NCBI GenBank assembly: GCA_964019055.1
Contig: OZ025224.1
Location: forward strand, 8,078,694 to 8,142,693
Direction of reading: 5' to 3'
Origin: Anthopleura xanthogrammica
Taxonomy: Eukaryota > Cnidaria > Anthozoa > Actiniaria > Actiniidae
DNA length: 64,000 nt
The position numbers and the translations under genes were made by a program. A model generated the notes under the pieces. It did not search any database and had not been told where the DNA came from. It saw only the letters and a list, made by a program, of their open reading frames with translations. This document shows, one piece after another, positions 46,569 to 57,981 of this stretch. Positions within the stretch are counted from its first letter, which is position 1. Every line of letters starts with the position of its first letter.

Positions 46569-48839
46569 TCTCTTAGATCACTTTCCTTTCTCTTTTTCCG
46601 TGGACCAAAGGCCTGCAAAATAAGGTTTTTTCTGAACCGGGAATTCACATGGCGCGCGCGATATTAAGAAGTTTTCCTCTCTTATTTATGCTCTCTTGGC
46701 TTTATTGAATAGCTGGCTGCCTTTACAAAGAAATGTATGGGGAAATATTTACGACTACGGCCAATACGGAATACATTTTTTCCCACCTATACGGGTTCAT
46801 ATTGGCGGCTCAAAATCGCAATAAGTCTACATTCAAGTTACATGTGTCTTAGGAAGACGGTAAAAAGATTTTTGAAAATATCACTTACGCCTCTAAAAAT
46901 CAACTAAATCATAAAGCGAATTTCTTACAAGCTTCATGCTTCATTTATGTCTCTTCGCTATCTTAAATTTTGATCAGTTCTTACCTTGCAAAGGGGTTTG
47001 CTTAAATACGCAACGCTCAAATGAAGAAATATTTCACCATTAAACTATTCTTTTAATGTAGAATCAATACTGAAAGTATTGTATCACGGAGTAGGTGCAC
47101 TTAAAAACATGAACGATTAAGTAAAATAATATATTAATAAATTAATGGCTGAATGTGTTGAGTTGCTAGACGCGCTATTATTGTTCCAAGCATTTTAAGG
47201 TATCGGAATATCCATATATAACGACTGGTGTACATTCCCAACTCAATATGGCGCAAAACCATGGCAACAAACCCACCGTATCTTTGTATATTTTCGGAAA
47301 AATTAACTTAAGAAAGCTTAGCCCACGATGTTCGCGTACAAAAACCGCTGAAAACCACATAATAACCGTCAAAATTTTATTGAGGAATTGTTTTACAACT
47401 TCATTGGGCAATAGCTGTTACTAAATACATCAAAGTATCGCGATTTTCCTATAAGTTTGACCAGGAGAGAGCCGCCAATATAAACCCTAGACAACATATT
47501 CTTTCAAGTAGAATCATTTTAAGTCTTAAATCCTCGGCTAAACGACACTTCTCCTTGCATATTTCTACTTGTATGCTATTTTGTTTTGTTTTGATTTCCC
47601 CCTGTTCATCCATGATTGGGCTCGAAAAGACGCATGGGATTGATTCTTTTTCAGAAAAGTGATTCGCAATCTAATTGGCTAATCGTTTTTCCTCAGATCA
47701 CCTGGCGTAAAGAGATATTTAGGACATGAGCTCTAGGTAAGTCTGTGTTTACAAAATTTTGACAACGGCAAACACGAAATTCGCTAAACAAATACTCCCC
47801 ACACATCGGATCGTCATGAGAACAACAATACAGTAATGGAGTAAAGATCTTTTATTATGTAGAATTATTGACTACAGGATACCAGAAAAGGCTTTGCAAA
47901 TTGTACAAACCATATTTTTATATTTAAGCCCCTCCAAATATTCTTCTGAAAAAAGCAGATAACTTATCTCAAACATTGCGAATGCTCTGAGAACCCGTAG
48001 GAGAGAAACATTGCGTGACGACGTGACGACCCTAAGAACGTCTGCAAAGGAGGCTAAGAGCCCGTGGGATGAGTCAGTAATATTTTGTAAGGGTCTTATC
48101 ATCAAATAATGATTAATAATAATTTAACAATTTATATAGCGTAAATTACATGGATTATGACCAAATACGCTTTACAATAATCATGATGTGCAAATAAGCA
48201 ATAATAATAAAAATAATTAATTAATTAATTAATTATAATTTATTATTATTATTTATTATTAATTATAATAAATGAAAAAATTAGACATATAACAAATCTT
48301 TCTAAATAACTATCAACCACTTGTGAATCCATGGCTTACATGCTAAAAATCAATAATTTCCTATATCAGAATACATTATTTTAGCTATTACATACTAATA
48401 TAGTCCATGATGGAACACAGCAAATTTTTATTTATTGCCATTCACTGATCAAGACATATTCCAAAGGCACAACAGATTAATGGACGATACACTACTGTCA
48501 ATCACATATATCATTCCTATGTACCTTTGAATTCCATTCTATAATACAATACACACATGGGCCTAATAGACCTCTTTACCTTCGTTGTTTGTTATGCCCA
48601 TTTCAGACCATGTGATGCCACTCTTGGGAGTTGATTCTTTCATGTGTAAATATTTCAACAAAAGAATATTTCTCAAGGGAATGTCATGTGGTCTGAAATG
48701 GGCAATTTGCATACGAAGGTAAAGAGGTCTATAGGCGCCTATTTTTAAAACTTTCTTCGGACATTTTTAGTTATTCTTCGAAAATATTGTTTTAAGTAGA
48801 TGTCCTTGGAAGATATGTTAAGTGATTTCAGTCAAATTA
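46569..48839. other. Intergenic region between ABCC copies A and B
   Basis: Leader of copy A up to about 46612. A segment at 47152-47270 has a counterpart at 57056-57150, and one at about 47489-47690 has a counterpart at 59468-59664 (inside copy C), so remnants of the duplicated unit persist. The counterpart pair shares GATTGATTCTTTTTCAGAAA and TGTATGCTATTTTGTTTTG. Also AT-rich palindromic sequence at 48215-48275 and a TAGACC MITE at 48567-48731. No coding exon recognised. Confidence 0.55.
48567..48731. mobile_element. MITE family A copy
   Basis: TAGACCTCTTTACCTTCG at the left and CGAAGGTAAAGAGGTCTA at the right; inner GCCCATTTCAGACCATGTG and CATGTGGTCTGAAATGGGC. Confidence 0.75.
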
Positions 48840-51800
48840 TTAAGGGTTTTCGTGACCATTATCTTGTAAAAGTCTTGCAAAACTCCCATCACTCTTGGAA
48901 GCGAGAACGCGAGGGCTGTCGTTCTCAACAATGCGACCTCCTTCAAGAACCACCACCCTATCATAGTCGATGATGGTGTTGAGTCGATGTGCTATGGTAA
49001 GCACAGTGCAGTCGGAAAACTTGTCTCTGATGACTTGTTGGATAAGCTGATCTGTTCTGTAGTCCACGTTGGCTGTTGCTTCGTCCAGTACGAGGATCTT
49101 ACGTCGTTGGAGCAGTGCACGAGCAAGACACAGCAGTTGACGCTCCCCAACACTGAAACCTGATCCTTCCTCTCCGAAGGAGTAGCTAAGTAGACCATCA
49201 AGTTTACTAACGCGCTCCAACATCTGTACCTCTTTCAAAGCTGTCCAGATTTCGTCTTCAGTGAATTGGTCAAAAGGATCTAGATTCGTCTTTAAACTAC
49301 CTTCAAACAGCACAGGTGATTGAGTAATGACAGCCATGGAACTACGAGCGTCTTGTACATTAATGGTACCAAGATCTATACCATCAATGATCACCTGACC
49401 TTGAGGATCTGGCATACGAAATAAGGCAGCTACGAGTGATGACTTTCCTGCTCCAGTACGGCCTGCGATACCGACTTTTTCTCGTGGTTGAACATCTAAC
49501 TCGATATCCTTTAGTATTGAAGATCCACCCTCAAAATAAGCCAAAGAAACTCCACGCAGACTCAGAGCACCTTGATTGGGCCAGTTGGTTGGTACCTCAG
49601 CTTGTCTTTCATACCCTGGTTCAGAGGGAAGTTGGGTGTAAGCTATGACTCTTGCCGCGGATACTAGTTGAGCTTCTACCTGAGATGCATAGCGTAAAGC
49701 CACTGACATGGTCACCTTGGCATTAATGGCGTAGGAGAGTACCAGTCCAGTTGTACCTTTAAACAAGAAGAGCAAAGAATTGGATGGATTAGACTCTTTC
49801 GGCTTAGGCTGATGCTTTCCCATTTCGCACCAAGCGTCATTACCTAGATTATCGTTTCTTGGTTTGAAAGTTGTACATGGGAGAGAAATTCTTTTTTTCC
49901 TTACAATTGATCACTCTCCGTAAGTGGCCTTTCCGTGACATTCGAGGCACCAAACACACATTAAAATTAAATTATTAAACATTAACATTCACTATTTTCA
50001 CAACACACAACATGTGTGAAGCCGGAAACAATTCCCGTGGCAAGTGAGAGAACAGCACGACAAACAAACTTAACTCGATTACATTTGCGGTTCAGTCGAG
50101 AATCGAACCCTCATACTAGTATACGGAGGGTCGTGGGTTCAATTCCCATCTGGGGCTCAGAATTTTTTCTGAGTACATTTCACAGTATGGCACGATCATC
50201 TACACATTTCATTCCAACATCATACGCATACCATGTTTAATCGAACCCTCAACCCCACACATGACCTACACATCGGCGAAATATTTACACCCAATCTAAA
50301 GATGCCGAACAAGCCTTCCTGAATTAGTGACAAAAATTAAGGCATCTCACCTGCATCTAAAGATAGTAGTAAACAACCAATGCCCACCGCCGCTGCAAAC
50401 AAGCTCAAAAGCAACGTGATGTATAGACCAATAGCTTGACGAGTAGATATCAGCAAAGAAAATGCTCCAGTGTGAAGATTTTGAAGCCTATGACACAAAA
50501 ATGAAAAAAAATGATATTAATTCCCTGTAGTAGGAATGTGCGCAGCTTGAAAGTATCTGTCTCTACCTTAAAGTGGATTATTATTGGACAACTATACTTT
50601 CTCAGATTGGCAATATGTTTCTCAAGGGAGTAAATTGGGCCCATTGTTATTTGACACAAAAATGAAAAAATGATTTTAATGATTTTTATTAAGACCGATG
50701 GCCGTGAAATAATTAAAAATAGGAGGTAAGGACACAGTCAAATTTCTACTAGTCCTTGGAGTTGATTGTTGTGTGTTGTAAATACAGCGAATGTAGTAGC
50801 AGTGAGTGTGGAGCGAACCTCATGAAAGAGTATCCCTTGTGCATGATACACACTAAGCAACATTGAGGGGCATTATAGACAAGATTGGTTCCTAGGTTAT
50901 GTCTCATACAGATGATGATGTTTGAACAACAGAAAGAAATGTAAAGGTAATTTCTAGTGCTAATTCAACCGGCAACAAATAGGATATACCACTGACGTAC
51001 GAACATACCTATAGTACTTGTCCACGAATGCTGCATCCATCTCTGATGTGCGAATGACCTCCAGTCCCGAAATGGTCTCCCCGATAAGCTCATAGATTGG
51101 ACTGCATCGCATTGCCTCAAATCTTGATAACTGACGAATAATCTTCAAGTACAAAATGCTTAAAAAAATCAAAAAGACTGATATAGGAATGAGCGCAATA
51201 AAAAACCAGAAGCTCATGATACTCGTTAAACCGACAACTCCGAGAAAATGAGCAAAAATAAAAGCAGCTATTGTGAAGTCAGATTGAAGGAAATCATCCA
51301 CAGTTCCCATGTCTTTCGAGAAGCGGTTCATTATTCGTCCAACTGGGTTGGTATCGAAGAAAACCACCGGAGACTTCAGGACAGCGACTGTCATCCTATC
51401 GTGTATTCGTTCTGATGATCTGAGAAAAGCAACGACCACAAGAAGGACATTGTATGATGCTAAGATAAGAGTAACGCACACGATCGTTGCATAAACACCA
51501 AGGGTCTTAGGGTTCCTTTGTTGACTGTAAGGCATAACAGCGATGATTTTTTGCCACCAGTAGGAAACGCCGAAAGCACCTAAAATAAATAAGAAGTCAC
51601 TAAACTCAATTGAAGGATATTTATTCAAGATTAATATTAATTTAAGAATAATATTAATAACCAGATGTGAACAATTTGTTACCTTGTACCATCACGAAGA
51701 ATACAAATAGACACACGAGCAGTGGAGCTGGTAGCCCAACACGCAAGTAATCCCAGAATAATCGCCATTGTACAGTCCCTGATCCAGCTCCCTTGTCTTC

Positions 51801-54743
51801 GTCTTCTTCGATCATATCACGTCCAGTACGCTCATCGAAGTCATCTTGCAATGGCAATAGATTACTCACATCAGTGGCCACACCTTTCAAATCAGCTGTT
51901 TTGTAATCTTCAAGCATTTTACTGATAGATCTATCTTTACTGATGTGTTCATATGAACCATGGTCTACAATACGACCTTCCTTCAAGACAACGATCTCAT
52001 CAGCTCGGTGAAGATGTTGCAGTTGATGTGTAACAAGGATTCGTGTTTTTCCAGAGAGTTCTTCACAAATGCATTTATCAAAGATGTGTTTTCCAACCTT
52101 GGCATCTACTGCACTTAGTGGGTCATCCAACAAGAAGATATCAGCATCTGAGTACACTGCACGTGCTAAGCCAACTCTAGCACGCTGACCACCGCTCAGA
52201 CTGACACCTCTTTGGCCTATCATGCTTAGGTCTCCTTTTGGAAACCGAAGGATGTCTTGAGTTAGATCACAGACTTCTAAGGCTTTCTGATATCTTTTCT
52301 CCTGGTACACTTTACCAAATAAGATGTTATCACGAACTGTTCCAGTGATTATCCAAGGCATCTGACTTGCATAGGCTATTTGTCCCTTGGTGGAGACGTT
52401 TCCTGATTTGATTGAAATCTGCTCCAAAATTGTCATAAGTAAAGTAGATTTGCCGCTCCCTACAGGACCAATTACCAAGCACAGCTGCGTGGGAAGGACA
52501 TCCAGAGAAATGTCGTTCAATGCACATTGATTTGAATCAATTGACCAACCGCTGCATACTTGGGACAGCATGACTGTAGGCTCAGTAATGTCACATTTGC
52601 CTTGATCTTGTCTATTTAAGGATCCTTCAGTCTTCAAGAAAGTGGAGCCTGACTTTACCGTATATTCAGTGGGCTTCTCTACAACCTTTTGATTGTTCTT
52701 CTTAAAATAATTGAGTAAGTGTTGGAAAATTGTTTTTCCTGTCCATTTTCTTTGAGAAGACGGCTCCTTCTCCACAGAACACTCGTCTAATAAAAATGTT
52801 TCAATTCTAGAGATTGAAGCCAAGGTGTCAGCTATTCCTGAAGTGCTTACCAGTTGTAAACACGTCGCCAAATTGATTGCGTCCATCGTTAAAGCAATGG
52901 TAAAGATATTCGCGGCATTAACGTGGATGCCAGAGTATACCATGGACACGACGGAAATCAGGGTTGCAACTGTTGTGAATGCGAACATCTTGACTGTTGC
53001 TATACTGAGAATAAAATTCTTGAGACGCATGACCTTTATCTCTCCCCTAAAAAGTAATTGTATTTGAAATTTCAAAACGTTTCTTTCTTGAAATCATTCA
53101 TTTAACATTCATGGGGAATCTCGCGCAGTACTAACGCTATCTAAATCTTTAGGGTGTTGGGAGTTGCTTAACACTACATCGCCAACTTACCCTCTTAGCT
53201 CTTTTACTTTATCCTCGTATTTCCATTCCAGAGCATACATTTTCACAGTTCTTATTCCTTTGATGATGTTATTCAAACTGGCAAGTCGCTGGTCTGTGAT
53301 GCTAGCTTGTTTGGTTCGCAGGCTGCCAAAGTACTTGGAAGTCAGTGAATTATCGATGAAAGAAATAACCAATATAAAAAGAAGCCCAGATAACGACTGC
53401 CATTCAAGTAGTACTGTCAGTATCACAATTGTGACGGGAAGGTCAAGTAAGAACCTCATAGTATATCTTGCAAATTCAAATACTCTTTCTATCCTTTTTG
53501 CATCGTTGGATACCAAATTAAGAATGTGACTGCCTGTGATCTTGGAGATACTGCTACGACTGGACGCAAGAACCTGTGCAAAAAAGCAGTGAGTTTACAG
53601 TATAAGGCATTGTGTTCAGTTACTAAGCGTACAGTGAATTAAGGAAGACAGTTGCCGTTGACTGGCCTCAAACCTAGGGGTAAAAATAAAATCACAATTT
53701 TTACTACAACCTACAACTTGAAGTGCATTATGTGGCATGCAGCTCAATGTACGAGGTAGTGGTCGATCACTTGCGGTCTGCTTTATAAATGAGTTAACGC
53801 TTGTATAGTACTTGCATTATTAGTAATCAGGGGAAGATGGCAGAAACTATAAGTTAGGATTTGTATGGGCAACTGAAGGCCCAAATTCTTCACGCCCCTT
53901 GAATTTGTAAATCTGAAACTTATACCCCGTTCACACTATAGCTTAAACATGTTTTAAAGTAGTTTAACTAAACATGTTTAGAAAATTATTTACAAACATT
54001 GTTCACTATTTGATGAAATAATATATATAAACTATTCTTCATATTGTACGGAACAGATTAGAGATAAAATAATTACATTGAAGCTTTCTAGTCTCTAAAC
54101 ATTTTGTTTAATAAAAACTCAGTTTAACTAAACAGGTTTTGGTGTGAATAGGGTATTAGTCCATTCCAAACCCAACATATCTAACATCTAGTACAAATTG
54201 TGTAAGTCAAATTTAGAAAAAAGTACAAAATACCTTTTTGTAGACAATCCCCATGCAAGCTATTTTCGTTTCCATTCCCATTTTCATTGTGTTGTGGAAG
54301 TTATGATTCATAAAGAAGGGTTCAATCAGACAACAGAAGCAAATACCAATCATTGCAGCAACATGAAGGTTTGACATGCTCTTTTGAGAATCTTCTAAAG
54401 ACAGTTTCTGAAATATCCACAGAAATACAATCGATGACCAAGTCACGAACCATTCTAGCAATTGCAGAATGAGTAAGTACAAATACTCTCTGAAGGAAAA
54501 TAATCTGCACATGACCTTCCATAACTGAGGTTTTCTGCCCTTCGTTTTCGCATAGATGATTTCTTCTCTCCATAACTCTTCTAAGTGTTCAACTATGACC
54601 TCTGCTTTGTCACTTTCTGACAATTCATGAAGATCGTCTTCATTCAAAGGTCGCTGATAAGCAAGCCTGAACAAACCATGCAGCCAGGAGAAAAATAACA
54701 CAGAAAGACATCCTGCTTGATCTTTGGGATTCTTGTTGGACAT
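48840..54743 (-). CDS. ABCC4: ABCC4-like ABC transporter, copy B, complete
   Basis: MRP4-type plasma-membrane exporter of organic anions/cyclic nucleotides (role by family). Exons in gene order: 54743-54234, 53573-53191, 53046-51683, 51579-51009, 50487-50351, 49756-48840 (TGA); 3882 nt, 1293 residues, all joins in frame. Order: short N-terminus, TMD1 (to about residue 370), NBD1 (Walker A GPVGSGKS near 495, LSGGQ, LLDDPLSAVDA), acidic linker with RTGRDMIEEDEDK, TMD2 (about 730-1010), NBD2 (GRTGAGKSS near 1085, FSVGERQL, LDEATANVD, His-loop TIAHRLN). Length agrees with animal ABCC4 (about 1325). It lacks the C-terminal ETAL-type PDZ ligand of human ABCC4. The start is fixed by an upstream in-frame TGA; a 5'UTR splice acceptor lies near 54786. 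It lies in tandem with A and C on the same strand and is probably the functional reference copy. Confidence 0.92.
50114..50238 (+). mobile_element. SINE insertion in intron 5 of ABCC copy B with 13-bp target duplication
   Basis: A tRNA-like B box (GGGTTCAATTCCC) and about 125 bp are flanked on both sides by AATCGAACCCTCA (50101-50113 and 50239-50251). Copy A has the uninterrupted sequence at about 42042-42054, so the empty site is known. The head is 5'-truncated. Confidence 0.75.
53931..54155. mobile_element. MITE with TACCCCGTTCACAC-type ends (intron 1 of ABCC copy B)
   Basis: ATACCCCGTTCACACTATAG at the left, TTGGTGTGAATAGGGTAT at the right, inner AAACATGTTTA and TTTAACTAAACAGG. Copy A has lost this stretch in the deletion that cut its exon 1. 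Confidence 0.65.
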
Positions 54744-54924
54744 CCTCTTAGATCACTTTCCCTTCTCTTTTTCTGTGGACAAGAGCCTGCAAAATAAGGT
54801 TGTTTCTGATCGAGATACGGCTTTCCCAAAAACGTTTCCCATAAATTCAGTGCCAAAGTGTTTTCTCATTAGCAAAATCAATTTTTGAGGTACAAACAAG
54901 AAAAAAACTAATAAATGTTCGTTC

Positions 54925-55065
54925 GTTCACTTTTCCCAACCAATCACAATGCGCGTATCGCTTTTTCACGTGTGAGAAAACCGATACGTCCAATCAAAAG
55001 CCACGTACGGCTTTTCTTCACGTGTGAGAAAAACGATACGTCCAATCAGAAGCCGGCAGCAACGG
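54925..55065 (-). promoter_or_regulatory. Candidate promoter of ABCC copy B (CCAAT and E-box cluster)
   Basis: Three CCAATCA motifs and two CACGTG(TGAG) E-box-like palindromes lie within 140 bp. Two of them are part of a ~57-bp direct repeat (TTCACGTGTGAGAAAA...GATACGTCCAATCA). It lies 180-320 bp upstream of the copy B start, and upstream of the inferred 5'UTR acceptor. CCAAT clusters near a 5' end suggest a core promoter; function is inference. Confidence 0.4.
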
Positions 55066-55634
55066 GCTGTTCCTTAGTGTGAGACTTTCGATTAAACTAG
55101 AAAGTTTGAGTGAATGAAACTATATTTTAGACGAAAATCGATGAATTGCCTATAGTAAGGCGGAGAAAAATCTCACTGAGATGTAAATCTTTTGGAAAAG
55201 TTATTAAAAAGTACCAAACAAAACTTAAACAACAACCAGGAAAGGCAGCTTCAGTTGTTTTTTGTAAGAAGGCGACTTAGGTGAGACCTAAACTAGAAAG
55301 TTTGAGTTCAAAAGATAGATAAAAATATAATTTAGACGACAAAACCAAAGAGAAAATCGATGAAATACCAATAGTAGCAGAGGAAAAGCTGACCGAGATG
55401 TAAATCTCGTCGGGAAAAGTTCTTAAAAAGTATTACTAAAACAACAACAAGGAATGGCAGCTGTGTCGTGTAAGAAGGCGACAGAAACTTCGGTAAGCTT
55501 TCTCAATCATTTATGGTATAAACTAAAAGCCTAGAAGTTGAAAAGACTTGATGATTGGGAAGATTAACTTCATATAAACTAGATAGTTACGGTACTTCCG
55601 AGTGTGCACATAATTCTATGGGAAGATAGCTTAC

Positions 55635-55748
55635 CTTCCAAAGAGGTTTTTCTTCAGTTCGGTTTACTTTGAAGGACTCCCCACGCCACAGTTTCCTAAT
55701 TTCCTAATTGATCGTTGCAGTTTATTTAACAGTTGCCTCGTTAACAGC
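55635..55748 (-). pseudogene. Second orphan ABCC-type exon, frameshifted and truncated
   Basis: Near-duplicate of the exon at 56172-56289, with the same GTAAGC donor and the same ACCTCTTTGGAAG end. An 8-bp tandem duplication (ATTAGGAA twice) breaks the frame in the middle. Its 5' part stops at GTTAACAGC, where a dispersed repeat (55745-55885) begins. It is therefore a dead copy, duplicated together with, or from, the downstream one. Confidence 0.55.
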
Positions 55749-55885
55749 TTTTCGAGCTTCTTTCTGCTATAAGAAGTATGTTACCATAGTGATGATATTT
55801 TCACATGTGAAAATAACATGTTATTTAAATTTTCACATGTGAAAATATCAATTTTGTGAAATAAAGAAATATAGGTATTTCATTG
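55745..55885. repeat. Dispersed hairpin repeat H, copy 2
   Basis: Same blocks as 13075-13215 (CGAGCTTCTTTCTGCTATAA, ATTTTCACATGTGAAAATAA, GAAATATAGGTATTTCATTG). It starts exactly where the broken ABCC exon stops. Confidence 0.6.
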
Positions 55886-56171
55886 ATGATCATACAATAA
55901 ATTTTTATCCGTTCTAGATAGAAAATAGGTATGATTAAATATCCTAATAATAATAATAATAATAATAATAAGTTTATTAAGGTACTTGAATGGCAATTTA
56001 CAAATTGAAAAACTCAAGTTTACAATGATATAAAAGGAAAACTAAGAGATAATATTAATAAACATATGTAAAAAGGTCAATATAAAAATATAAAAAAGTC
56101 AAAAGTGCATATGTACAACATTCCACCTATGGATCAGCATGTAACGAAGATATCTTATTCGTATAGCTTAC

Positions 56172-56289
56172 CTTCCAAAGAGGTTTTTCTTCACTTCGTT
56201 GTACTTTGAAGGACTCTCCACGCCACAGTTTTCTAATTGATCGTTGCAGTTTATCTAACAGTTGCCTCGTTAACAGCGGTTCCCACGAA
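56172..56289 (-). pseudogene. Orphan ABCC-type N-terminal exon (intact frame)
   Basis: On the minus strand, a TTTCAG acceptor is followed by 118 nt open in one frame and a GTAAGC donor. The translation contains TRQLLDKLQRSIRKLW and ends EEKPLWK. This resembles the cytosolic N-terminal stretch of ABCC4 proteins just before the first membrane span; copies A/B have GRKPQLWK at the equivalent point, inside a longer exon without an intron there. No neighbouring ABCC exons were found between 54.8 and 57.9 kb. I infer a relic of a further ABCC copy with a different intron layout, or less likely an alternative 5' exon of copy B. Confidence 0.5.
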
Positions 56290-56372
56290 CTGAAACACAA
56301 GTTAATAATTCGCTTTCTCCTGAAAGAACCCTCGCTAATGACAGAATATAAATTACTAATGATTGATTAAAT

Positions 56373-57053
56373 AAATGAATAAACTAATGAATAAACTAAT
56401 GAATAAACTAATGAATGAACTAATGAATAAACTAATGAATAAACTAATGAATAAACTAATGAATAAACTAATGAATAAACTAATGAATAAACTAATGAAT
56501 AAACTAATGAATAAACTAATGAATAAACTAATGAATAAACTAATGAATAAACTAATGAATAAACTAATGAATAAACTAATGAATAAACTAATGAATAAAT
56601 AAATGAATAAACTAATGAATAAACTAATGAATAAACTAATGAATAAACTAATGAATAAACTAATGAATAAACTAATGAATAAACTAATGAATAAACTAAT
56701 GAATAAACTAATGAATAAACTAATGAATAAACTAATGAATAAACTAATGAATAAATAAATGAATAAACTAATGAATAAACTAATGAATAAACTAATGAAT
56801 AAACTAATGAATAAACTAATGAATAAACTAATGAATAAACTAATGAATAAACTAATGAATAAATAAATGAATGAACTAATGAATAAACTAATGAATAAAC
56901 TAATGAATAAACTAATGAATAAACTAATGAATAAACTAATGAATGAACTAATGAATAAACTAATGAATAAATAAATGAATAAACTAATGAATAAACTAAT
57001 GAATAAACTAATGAATAAACTAATGAATAAACTAATGAATAAACTAATGAATG
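56373..57053. repeat. 12-bp satellite (ATGAATAAACTA)n
   Basis: Nearly 57 copies over 680 bp with a few variants (ATGAATGAACTA, ATGAATAAATAA). It is open in one frame as repeated Met-Asn-Lys-Leu, but that is a by-product. Confidence 0.95.
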
Positions 57054-57981
57054 TATTGAGTTGCTAGGCGAGCTATTAATGTTCCAAGAATTTGACTGGT
57101 ATCAGAGTAGCGCCGGACTGGTGTACATTCAACTCAATATCGCGCGAAACCATTGCACCAAACTTCCAATATGATAATGTCAACATTTTCTGAAAGCTTA
57201 ACAAATGTACTGAGTAACTATTTCTTTATTTCTTTTTGAAAAATTTATCCGTTAAGGTTTCTGACTACTTTTGAGCGTTCTATTTTGAGCCCAAGATGTT
57301 TTAACAGATGCTAATCACGAGGTAGATTTCAGACAAAAATTGCACTCTACTCAGTTCAATTACCACTTAATTATATCCCTTTTGAAATCAATACTGTAGA
57401 AATTTAAAATTTAGATCCAGTTTTTCAATTTCATCCATTTCAACTTAGAAAATCTCAAAACAAATGCTCATGCTTTGAATTGAATTGCTTTTGTTTTCTG
57501 TGATCTGACTGGTCAAATTTTATGTTTTCTGCAATTTCATTGGCTCTTTAAAACAGTGCGATTTAAAACTCAAAATGGTGCGATTCGTGAATAAATCGCA
57601 GAGCCAATCGGTTTGCAGGATTTGCTTGTGATTTCAAAATGGATATAATTAATGGAAAAAGCGTTGTATGTTTTTTTTCTTGTCATCATTTGAGAACGAT
57701 TAAGCTAACAAAATGCTGAATTTTTAGCTTCCATTTTTAAAACTTTCTTCGGATAGTTCTAGTTATTCTTCGAAAATAACGTTTAAAGTAGATGTTCTGA
57801 GAAAATTACTTCCTTTTTGAATTATGAATTTCATTTATTTTTTGTGTGCAAAGCTTGGTTTCCGCCATTTTTTTTTTTTTTTTTTTAATACTAACGATTT
57901 TTTCTCGTTTTTGCCCCAAAAATACTTGAAGCATTTTGGGGATGCATGTGAAAGTGGTGAATAACATAAAAGTCATATCAG

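Larger units (their letters stand above)
54744..57981. other. Intergenic region between ABCC copies B and C
   Basis: Contains, in order: the 5' leader of copy B; a CCAAT/CACGTG-rich block (54925-55065); two diverged ~200-bp tandem copies (about 55081-55270 and 55282-55475, sharing AAACTAGAAAGTTTGAG and GAGATGTAAATCT); two orphan ABCC exons; a dispersed hairpin repeat; an (AAT)n tract at 55947-55972 with sequence like a retroelement tail; a 12-bp satellite; a segment at 57056-57150 that resembles 47152-47270 upstream of copy A (part of the duplicated unit); and an imperfect hairpin at 57527-57622 built on ATTGGCTCT/AGAGCCAAT. Confidence 0.6.

Noticed and set aside
49436..49648. Plus-strand frames antisense to ABCC NBD exons (also at 41225 and 58584)
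   Set aside because: They recur in all three copies only because the sense exons are conserved; no independent support.
56375..56602. Met-Asn-Lys-Leu repeat frame
   Set aside because: 12-bp satellite; apparent coding follows from the period being divisible by three.
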